DNA of 12,605 nucleotides from an uncultured Ruminococcus sp. (lineage in GTDB: Bacteria > Bacillota > Clostridia > Oscillospirales > Ruminococcaceae), in assembly GCA_900752785.1 (NCBI GenBank), contig CAADWP010000096.1:1-12605 (forward strand), given 5' to 3'. Every line of letters begins with the position of its first letter. The stretch's first letter is position 1. This document shows, one piece after another, positions 7,508-12,605 of this stretch. A model generated the notes under the pieces. It worked only from the letters and a program-made list of their open reading frames with translations, was not told where the DNA came from and ran no database searches. Position numbers and translations under genes: made by a program.

Positions 7508-8560
7508 TTATCCTGTAATTAAACGAATTATATCATTATATGTGGCAAATATCATAAGCCCGAAAAGGAGCAGCATTCCCACAAGATGAACGTAACCCTC
7601 ATGCTCGGGCTTTACGGGCTTGCGCCGAACAAGCTCTATGAAACAGAAGATCAGACGTCCCCCGTCAAGTCCCGGTATCGGCAGAAGATTGAAAATTCCG
7701 ATATTTATGGTTATCAGAGCTGTCATATAAAGAAGCTGAAACAGCGCGTCAGCTTTGCTTTCGCTTTTCTCAGCAGTCTCGCTTATGGTGCTGACAACGC
7801 CGACAGGTCCCGATACATCCTCCTTTTCAAACTTTCCCGAAACGAGCTGCTTCAATGACATTCCTACAATATGGCTCATTGACATAAACATTTCACCGGA
7901 ACATTTCACCACGGTAAAAGGATTTTTTTCATTGTAAACAAGTGCAAAATCCATGGCGCTGCCGCTTTGAGTATTGCGGAATACAACGTTCTCGATCTCT
8001 TTTTTTTCACCGTTTCGTTCAACAACGACATCATGGGTATCTTGTTTTGTGGTAGAAAAGAAATAATTCAGGTCGAGCATACTGAAAATGCGGATATCGT
8101 CAATTTTTTTGAACACATCCTCATGCCTCAGACCGGTTTCATGGCTTTGCGAATAATATATCTCCTTATCGCCGTCTTTGACGCCGTAAAAGCATCTGAT
8201 CTTATTTGTCGGAACGCTGTCCATCATTGAAATCATACATATAAGCATAACAATTCCAAGTACAAAGTTCATAAAAGCTCCCGCAAAAAGTACAAGCATA
8301 CGCTTCCAGAGCTTTGCGTTTCTGAATCCGCGTTCATCGTCGGTCGACTCATCCTCTCCCTCCATAGCGCAGTAACCGCCTACGGGAAGCGCTCTCAGGG
8401 AATAGATCGTTTCTCCCTTTTTCTTTTGAATAATTTTAGGTCCCATACCTATAGAAAATTCCAGAACTCTTATTCCGCTGAGCTTAGCGCAAATAAAATG
8501 CCCTAACTCATGAACGGTAATAATAAGTCCAAAAATCAGAATTGCTATAATAATACCCAT
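7508..8560 (-). CDS. rseP: Site-2 intramembrane zinc metalloprotease RseP/RasP
   Basis: This is an M50 family membrane protease that cuts transmembrane segments, classically anti-sigma factors and leftover signal peptides. The 350 aa protein has its HELGH zinc site in the first membrane helix (His17, Glu18, His21). A second helix spans about 88-112. A divergent PDZ domain follows outside the membrane (about 120-200, with GLRHEDVFKKIDD in place of the usual GLKPGD). GPVGV is at 251-255. The third helix (about 275-295) carries NLLPIPGLDGG (291-301), whose Asp299 is the third zinc ligand. A last helix lies at about 325-345. It is shorter than Bacillus RasP (about 420 aa) but has a full active site. 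The start ATG at 8560 has AAAGGA 9 bases upstream, and the gap to dxr is 26 bases. No anti-sigma factor or other substrate gene lies nearby, so the substrate cannot be read from context. Confidence 0.96.
   Translation of the reverse strand: MGIIIAILIFGLIITVHELGHFICAKLSGIRVLEFSIGMGPKIIQKKKGETIYSLRALPVGGYCAMEGEDESTDDERGFRNAKLWKRMLVLFAGAFMNFVLGIVMLICMISMMDSVPTNKIRCFYGVKDGDKEIYYSQSHETGLRHEDVFKKIDDIRIFSMLDLNYFFSTTKQDTHDVVVERNGEKKEIENVVFRNTQSGSAMDFALVYNEKNPFTVVKCSGEMFMSMSHIVGMSLKQLVSGKFEKEDVSGPVGVVSTISETAEKSESKADALFQLLYMTALITINIGIFNLLPIPGLDGGRLIFCFIELVRRKPVKPEHEGYVHLVGMLLLFGLMIFATYNDIIRLITG
7527..7555 (-). promoter_or_regulatory. Possible internal promoter for ispG-polC
   Basis: Inside the 3' end of rseP, TGATATAAT (7535-7527) is a perfect extended -10. 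ATGATA (7555-7550, four of six -35 bases) lies 17 bases upstream of the TATAAT. The start point would be near 7520, about 27 bases ahead of the ispG ATG and upstream of its ribosome binding site. A second TATAAT (7540-7535) overlaps it. The bases also encode the Tyr-Asn-Asp-Ile-Ile stretch of RseP, so the AT-rich match could be a by-product of the protein sequence. Confidence 0.35.
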
Positions 8561-8586
8561 TAATATTTATCCTTTCGATCTGAATA

Positions 8587-9735
8587 TCAGCCGCTTATCC
8601 TTTTGCGAACAAATTGTCTTGCCATGCGGTCGGCAGCCATAACGTCCTCATAACACGAGATCTCTGAATACTCAAACTTATCCTGTACCGAAGAAACTAT
8701 ATCTCCAATCTCAATAAAGCTTATTTCGTCGTTCAGAAAAGCTTTCACAGCCTCCTCATTTGCTGAATTAACAAGGCACGGATACGCTCCGCCCTTGGTA
8801 ATTGCTTCAATAGCCGCCGACAAGCATTTAAAGGTCTTAAAATCCGGCTTTTCAAAGGTCAGCGTTCCGTAATCGGTAAGAGAAAGCCTGCCCGTCGGAC
8901 ATTCCTTACGCTCCGGATAAAGAAGCGCATATTGTATCGGTATCTTCATATCAGGCACGCCAAGCTGTGCAATAACCGCATAATCATCAAATTCAACGGC
9001 TGAATGTACAACGCTCTGACGATGAACGACAATTTCTATTTGATCGGGGTCAAGGTCGAACAGCCACTTTGCTTCTATAAATTCAAGTCCCTTGTTCATC
9101 AAAGTTGCCGAATCAATAGTTATCTTGCTGCCCATATCCCAATTAGGATGCCTGAGAGCCTGCGCCTTTGTGACCGCAGAAAGCTCCTCATAAGTCTTCC
9201 CGAAGAACGGTCCGCCCGACGCCGTAAGGATTATCTTACTGAGCTGAGAACGCTTATTTCCCTGCAAGCACTGAAATATCGCCGAATGCTCGCTGTCTAC
9301 GGGATAAATTTTCACACCCTTTTCAGAGGCAAGAGAAGTTACGAGAGATCCTCCGGCAACGAGAGTTTCTTTGTTTGCAAGCGCAACGTCCTTTCCTGCG
9401 CCGATCGCGGTCAAGGTCGGAAGCAGCCCGACCATTCCTACAACCGAATTCAGCACGATATCAGTCTGAGGCATCGCGGCGATCTCGCAAAGCCCCTCCA
9501 TTCCGCAGAGGATTTTCACGTTCGTATCGGAAAGGCGATTTTTAAGCTCACCATATTTTTCTTCACTGTAAATACAGACTGTTTCGGGCTTGAAGCGTCT
9601 CGCCTGCTGCTCCAGAAGCTCCGCGCTGCTGTGAGCCGCAAGAGCCGTTACTTTTAGCGCATGCTTTTCACAAACCTCAAGAGCCTGAGTTCCGATAGAG
9701 CCTGTTGAGCCGAGAATTGAAACTGTTTTATTCAT
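8587..9735 (-). CDS. dxr: 1-deoxy-D-xylulose 5-phosphate reductoisomerase
   Basis: DXR rearranges and reduces DXP to 2-C-methyl-D-erythritol 4-phosphate with NADPH, the committed MEP step and the target of fosmidomycin. The 382 aa protein shows the NADPH loop GSTGSIG (9-15), ALANKETLVAGG (118-129), the metal ligands in PVDSEHSA (Asp147, Glu149), TASGGPF (171-177), HPNWDMGSKITIDSATLMNKG (196-216) with Glu218 and Glu221 next, and the substrate region HRQSVVHS (238-245). An in-frame TTG four codons upstream (9747-9745) could extend the protein, but GGAGG (9745-9741) overlaps that codon and sits 5 bases ahead of the ATG at 9735, so I take the ATG. The 97-base gap upstream is the longest inside the cluster and carries a mini-ORF. 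The enzyme works with ispG 1.1 kb downstream in the same pathway. Confidence 0.98.
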   Translation of the reverse strand: MNKTVSILGSTGSIGTQALEVCEKHALKVTALAAHSSAELLEQQARRFKPETVCIYSEEKYGELKNRLSDTNVKILCGMEGLCEIAAMPQTDIVLNSVVGMVGLLPTLTAIGAGKDVALANKETLVAGGSLVTSLASEKGVKIYPVDSEHSAIFQCLQGNKRSQLSKIILTASGGPFFGKTYEELSAVTKAQALRHPNWDMGSKITIDSATLMNKGLEFIEAKWLFDLDPDQIEIVVHRQSVVHSAVEFDDYAVIAQLGVPDMKIPIQYALLYPERKECPTGRLSLTDYGTLTFEKPDFKTFKCLSAAIEAITKGGAYPCLVNSANEEAVKAFLNDEISFIEIGDIVSSVQDKFEYSEISCYEDVMAADRMARQFVRKRISG

Positions 9736-9740
9736 TTTAA

Positions 9741-9745
9741 CCTCC
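9741..9745 (-). promoter_or_regulatory. Ribosome binding site that sets the dxr start
   Basis: GGAGG 5 bases ahead of ATG 9735. It overlaps the rival upstream TTG codon, which therefore has no room for its own site. Confidence 0.8.
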
Positions 9746-9765
9746 AATATAGGTTATGAAAATAT

Positions 9766-9804
9766 TTATGATAAAATGCGAAAGGGACTACACGCAGTTT
9801 TCAC
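9766..9804 (-). CDS. Putative 12-residue mini-ORF in the dxr leader
   Basis: A GTG (9804-9802) opens a frame of 12 codons, MKTACSPFRILS, ending at TAA (9768-9766). It is 6 bases downstream of AAGAAAGGAG (9820-9811), which pairs with the 16S rRNA end better than any other site in the window. The frame is the same as dxr, but two stops (9768 and 9756) separate them. The body holds an imperfect hairpin: AAAACTGCG (9801-9793) pairs with CGCATTTT (9780-9773), with one bulged base and a 12-base loop. I recognise no family. The peptide is not rich in one amino acid, as classical attenuation leaders are. It may be a translated leader, a ribosome standby site, or chance. Confidence 0.3.
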   Translation of the reverse strand: MKTACSPFRILS

Positions 9805-9810
9805 GTTAGT

Positions 9811-9820
9811 CTCCTTTCTT
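9811..9820 (-). promoter_or_regulatory. Very strong Shine-Dalgarno without a known gene
   Basis: AAGAAAGGAG in the cdsA-dxr gap matches nine consecutive bases of the ideal AGAAAGGAGG. It lies 85 bases from the dxr ATG, too far to serve it directly. The only start codon at proper distance is the GTG of the mini-ORF at 9804. Confidence 0.5.
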
Positions 9821-9832
9821 AATAATTATAAT

Positions 9833-10708
9833 TTAATAAAACGCCATATTATCCAGAACGATAAATGCAAAAAATGTGGGAAGCACGAAAAGAACGCTGT
9901 CAAAGCGATCCATCAGTCCGCCGTGTCCGGGCATGATCTTTCCGTAATCCTTGAAGCCAATCTGCCGTTTTACCATTGATGCCGACAGATCACCCACTGT
10001 TCCGATAATGGCACATACCCCACCAACGACAAAAACTCCCGGTACAAATGTCTTGCTATGGATATAAATGGCAGCAGTAAAGATGATTCCCGTGGTAACA
10101 ATACCGCCAATAAATCCCTCGATAGTTTTCTTGGGACTTATCTCAGGACAAAGCTTGTGCTTGCCGAACGCAACTCCCGTAAAATATGCGCCCGTGTCGG
10201 CTATCCATGCGCCGCATAGCCCCAAAACAAGGTAGAAAACACCGAACCGCCTATCAATGCGTACCATTGTACTCATAGCCTGCGGCACAAGAATAGTCGC
10301 CGCAAGCACAAAAAATACCTGCTCATAGCGTATTTCCTTATGCTTTTTCAGCCATGTGATAAATATAACGAATGCCGCCGCAAGAATCAGCATAAAAGGG
10401 TACATACGCAGCTTTAAATAATCCGAATTTACAAAGCTTGCCATACAGTCGGGACAGCCGCCGTCAAAAACATCACCACAGTCAATATTTTCATATTCAT
10501 GGTAGATAAAGGGCATTGCTATACCGCAAAGCTCGGAAGCGATAAGCACAGGGAGACACTTCTCCATTTTCACAGCACGGAGCAGCTCATAAAGCATAAC
10601 AGCTATCATTGCCGCAACAGCTATGGGAAGCACTATCGTATCGTGAAAAATCAGCACAACAGCCAGTATAACTACTCCGACAGCGCCGGAAATGATTCTT
10701 GTAAGCAT
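9833..10708 (-). CDS. cdsA: Phosphatidate cytidylyltransferase (CDP-diacylglycerol synthase)
   Basis: CdsA makes CDP-diacylglycerol from phosphatidic acid and CTP in the cytoplasmic membrane, the branch point for phospholipid synthesis. The 291 aa protein is strongly hydrophobic with about seven or eight membrane helices. It has the family core ADTGAYFTGVAFGKHKL (170-186), SPKKTIEG (191-198) and the C-terminal signature from SMVKRQIGFKDYGKIMPGHG to DRFD (244-270), including the metal-binding aspartates. An unusual feature is a hydrophilic loop at about 70-100 between early helices with Cys77, Cys85 and Cys88 (CPDC), for which I know no role. The ATG at 10708 lies two bases after the uppS stop and has GGAGG 9 bases upstream inside uppS, so coupled translation is likely. 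Next to uppS, the gene fits the usual envelope lipid context. Confidence 0.97.
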   Translation of the reverse strand: MLTRIISGAVGVVILAVVLIFHDTIVLPIAVAAMIAVMLYELLRAVKMEKCLPVLIASELCGIAMPFIYHEYENIDCGDVFDGGCPDCMASFVNSDYLKLRMYPFMLILAAAFVIFITWLKKHKEIRYEQVFFVLAATILVPQAMSTMVRIDRRFGVFYLVLGLCGAWIADTGAYFTGVAFGKHKLCPEISPKKTIEGFIGGIVTTGIIFTAAIYIHSKTFVPGVFVVGGVCAIIGTVGDLSASMVKRQIGFKDYGKIMPGHGGLMDRFDSVLFVLPTFFAFIVLDNMAFY

Positions 10709-10710
10709 AT

Positions 10711-11451
10711 TCAGACACCTCCGAACCGCCGCTGCCGTCTGCCGAACTCGATCAGAGCCTTATCAAGCTCAGACGGAGTAAAATCCGGCCAGAGAATATC
10801 GGTGAAATAATACTCCGCATAAGCGCACTGCCAGATAAGATAGTTTGAAAGACGCAGCTCTCCGCTTGGACGTATAACGAGGTCAACGTCAGGAATCCCC
10901 TTTGTATAAAGCTCGTTCGCAATAGACTGCTCATTTATATCCTCGGGCTTGATCTCGCCGTTTACAGCCTTTTGTGCAAGAATTCTCGCCGCATGAGCAA
11001 GCTCGTCGCGTCCGCCGTAATTGACTGCCATCATAAGAGTCATTTCCTCATAATGAGCAGTATCCTCCTCAAGCTTTATCATTTTTTCCTGCAAATCTTC
11101 ATCAAACGCGCTCTTGTCGCCGAGAAAGATCATGCGGGTATTCTCACTGAGAAAGTTTCTTACGTCAACTATATAGTCACGGAAAAGCTCCATGATCGTG
11201 TTGACTTCATCGTCCGGACGCTGCCAGTTTTCCGTGGAAAACGCGTAGAACGATATATTTTTCAAGCCGATATCCTTACAATACCGAACAATTTTCTTGA
11301 AATTTTTCGCACCCTCTCTGTGACCGAACGAACGCGGCAATCCGCGCTTTTTTGCCCATCTGCCGTTGCCGTCCATAATAAATCCGACATGCTGAGGAAG
11401 AATACTCGGGAGAGCGACCTCGCTCTTGTCCTTTTTACCAAATATCGCCAT
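10711..11451 (-). CDS. uppS: Undecaprenyl diphosphate synthase (cis-prenyltransferase)
   Basis: UppS adds isopentenyl units in cis to farnesyl diphosphate to build the C55 lipid carrier for peptidoglycan and other wall polymers. The 246 aa length is typical. Visible family motifs are HVGFIMDGNGRWAKKRG (21-37) with catalytic Asp27, HREGAKN (44-50), FYAFSTENWQRP (68-79), MMAVNYGGRDEL (140-151) and the pyrophosphate-binding RPSGELRLSN (194-203), where RPSGE replaces the more common RTSGE. It ends with the basic tail RRQRRFGGV. The start ATG at 11451 is 9 bases after the frr stop; only a weak GGTG lies just upstream, so initiation may depend on ribosomes leaving frr. Its precursors come from the MEP pathway that includes dxr and ispG in this cluster. 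Confidence 0.98.
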   Translation of the reverse strand: MAIFGKKDKSEVALPSILPQHVGFIMDGNGRWAKKRGLPRSFGHREGAKNFKKIVRYCKDIGLKNISFYAFSTENWQRPDDEVNTIMELFRDYIVDVRNFLSENTRMIFLGDKSAFDEDLQEKMIKLEEDTAHYEEMTLMMAVNYGGRDELAHAARILAQKAVNGEIKPEDINEQSIANELYTKGIPDVDLVIRPSGELRLSNYLIWQCAYAEYYFTDILWPDFTPSELDKALIEFGRRQRRFGGV

Positions 11452-11460
11452 ATTTCACCG

Positions 11461-12015
11461 TTATACCGTCATTATCTCTTTTTCTTTTTCCGAAACCGAT
11501 TTATCTATATCGGCGCAGAATTTGTCGGTGAGATCTTGAACCTTCTTTTCACAGTCCTTCATATCGTCCTCGGTAATCTCGGAATTCTTCTTCATAGCCT
11601 TGAATTTTTCCATTGTATCGCGGCGGATAGAACGAACTGTCACCTTGCATTCTTCGCCGTATTTCTTAATGCTCTTGCAAAGCTCCTTACGGCGTTCCTC
11701 TGTTAACTGAGGGAACACAAGACGGATAACGCTGCCGTCGTTTGTGGGATTGATCCCTATATCAGAAGCCAGAATGGCTTTTTCAATAAGCTTGAGAGTA
11801 GATTTGTCCCAAGGCTGGATAACAAGGATGCGCGCTTCGGAAACAGAAATTGCAGCCATCTGGTTAACAGGCGTCGGAGAACCATAGTAATCTACAAGCA
11901 CCTTGTCAAGAACTGCGGGATTCGCTCTGCCTGCACGTATTGATGCAAATTCATTTCCGAGAGCATTAAGACTCTTGTTCATTTTTTCCTTTGCTGAATT
12001 AATTGTATCTTTCAT
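11461..12015 (-). CDS. frr: Ribosome recycling factor
   Basis: RRF works with EF-G to split the post-termination ribosome so it can be reused. The protein is 184 aa from the ATG at 12015, close to the family's 185. Recognisable segments are KEKMNKSLNALGNEFASIRAGRANP (about 9-33), YYGSPTPVNQMA (43-54), the LVIQPWDK region (about 64-71), DIGINPTNDG (85-94), PQLTEERRKEL (about 101-111) and the long C-terminal helix ending EKEKEIM. A TTG two codons upstream (12021-12019) is a rival start. The site AAAGGA (12032-12027) is 11 bases from the ATG and 5 from the TTG; allowing for the missing GG of the consensus, the ATG spacing is better. The 21-base gap to pyrH fits the conserved pyrH-frr pair. Confidence 0.97.
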   Translation of the reverse strand: MKDTINSAKEKMNKSLNALGNEFASIRAGRANPAVLDKVLVDYYGSPTPVNQMAAISVSEARILVIQPWDKSTLKLIEKAILASDIGINPTNDGSVIRLVFPQLTEERRKELCKSIKKYGEECKVTVRSIRRDTMEKFKAMKKNSEITEDDMKDCEKKVQDLTDKFCADIDKSVSEKEKEIMTV

Positions 12016-12026
12016 GGTCAATTATT

Positions 12027-12032
12027 TCCTTT
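12027..12032 (-). promoter_or_regulatory. Ribosome binding site of frr
   Basis: AAAGGA in the pyrH-frr gap. Its distance favours ATG 12015 over TTG 12021, though not decisively. Confidence 0.6.
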
Positions 12033-12036
12033 CAAA

Positions 12037-12605
12037 TTAATTTTCGCTTACGACAGTTCCGATGTTTTCGCCCATAACCGCATCAAAGATATTGTCAGGG
12101 CGCGAAAGATCGAAAACAAGCATTTTCATATTATTATCACGGCACATTGTAGCGGCAGTTGAATCCATAACGCCAAGTTCGTCATTAAGAACATGGCTGA
12201 ATGTGAGGGTATCAAATTTCTTTGCGTCAGCGTATTTATGAGGATCCTTATCATAAACACCGTCAACAAGAGTAGCCTTGAGGAAAATATCGGCCTGAAT
12301 CTCAACAGCTCTGAGAGAAGCTGCCGTATCGGTTGAAAAGAAAGGATTTCCGGTACCGCAGCCGAAAATTACAATTCTTCCCTTGTTAAGATGATTCACA
12401 GCCTTATTTCGGATATACGGTTCTGCAACCTGCTGCATAGTGATAGCCGTCTGAACCCTTACAACGCAGCCGAGAGATTCAAGAACATCTGCAAGAGCAA
12501 GAGCATTCATTGCGGTAGCCAACATACCGATATGATCTGCACGGGTTCTGTCCATAGCGCCGCTGGAACGTCCTCTCCAAAAATTTCCGCCGCCAACAAC
12601 GATAC
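12037..12605 (-). CDS. pyrH: UMP kinase, C-terminal part (cut by window edge)
   Basis: PyrH phosphorylates UMP to UDP with ATP and belongs to the amino acid kinase fold, unlike eukaryotic UMP/CMP kinases. The last 188 residues are visible and the 5' end is outside the window. The frame stays open to the right edge, with [11 protein letters not shown] (visible 1-11, the glycine-rich loop) ahead of the internal methionine at 12555, so that methionine is not the true start. Other motifs are [17 protein letters not shown] (about 79-95), VDGVYDKDP (113-121), which closes the nucleotide site, and VMDSTA (145-150). Around 50 N-terminal residues should be missing given the usual 235-240 aa. The stop lies 21 bases ahead of frr. 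Upstream neighbours rpsB and tsf are expected but not seen. Confidence 0.97.
   Translation of the reverse strand, partial: IVVGGGNFWRGRSSGAMDRTRADHIGMLATAMNALALADVLESLGCVVRVQTAITMQQVAEPYIRNKAVNHLNKGRIVIFGCGTGNPFFSTDTAASLRAVEIQADIFLKATLVDGVYDKDPHKYADAKKFDTLTFSHVLNDELGVMDSTAATMCRDNNMKMLVFDLSRPDNIFDAVMGENIGTVVSEN

Noticed and set aside
9736..9747. Longer dxr start at TTG 9747
   Set aside because: The ribosome binding site overlaps that codon and is placed correctly for ATG 9735.
9773..9801. Hairpin in the cdsA-dxr gap as an intrinsic terminator
   Set aside because: The stem has only four GC-containing pairs plus four A-T pairs with a bulge and a 12-base loop, and no U-run follows it.
9825..9853. 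Perfect TATAAT (9830-9825) in the cdsA-dxr gap as a dxr promoter
   Set aside because: No acceptable -35 lies at 16-18 bases (best is a four-of-six TGGATA at 19), no TGn extension, and the DNA is simply AT-rich. The start would leave the strong ribosome binding site at the very 5' end.
12037..12555. pyrH starting at the internal ATG 12555
   Set aside because: The frame continues upstream through the glycine-rich GGGNFWRG loop that every UMP kinase needs, so the true start is beyond the window.

Overview
This window is a stretch of ordinary bacterial chromosome. Every gene is on the minus strand, so transcription runs from high to low coordinates. The organism is almost certainly a low-GC Gram-positive of the Clostridia, and I lean towards Ruminococcaceae/Oscillospiraceae. 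The reasons are a PolC-type replicative polymerase with a built-in exonuclease, strong AGGAGG-type ribosome binding sites, the MEP isoprenoid route, and the gene order pyrH-frr-uppS-cdsA-dxr-rseP-ispG-polC. The lineage call is inference from gene order and protein style, not from a search.

Layout in the direction of transcription. (1) 12605-11461: the end of pyrH (UMP kinase, cut by the window edge) and frr (ribosome recycling factor). (2) 11451-6456: a membrane and isoprenoid block. It holds uppS (undecaprenyl diphosphate synthase), cdsA (CDP-diacylglycerol synthase), dxr (first committed MEP step), rseP (site-2 intramembrane protease) and ispG (late MEP step). dxr and ispG supply isoprenoid precursors, uppS turns them into the lipid carrier for the cell wall, and cdsA feeds phospholipid synthesis. 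(3) 6452-2127: polC. (4) 2125-2097: a strong sigma-A-type promoter starting one base after the polC stop. (5) 2041-1: the start of a histidine operon, hisZ-hisG-hisD, with overlapping stops and starts. hisG is the short form that needs hisZ as regulatory subunit, so this pair is the first enzyme of the pathway. hisD runs off the left edge.

Gaps between genes are 2-26 bases in the big cluster, except 97 bases between cdsA and dxr and 85 bases between polC and hisZ. No stretch above 300 bases lacks a gene. I see no tRNA, rRNA, CRISPR array, insertion sequence, prophage, riboswitch, T-box or convincing intrinsic terminator.

I do not find a new biological system here; all eleven genes belong to well-known families. 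The points worth a second look are small: a 12-codon mini-ORF with an unusually strong ribosome binding site ahead of dxr, possible internal promoters near ispG and polC, the one-codon ispG/polC junction, the promoter-on-stop junction between polC and hisZ, and a three-cysteine loop in CdsA.
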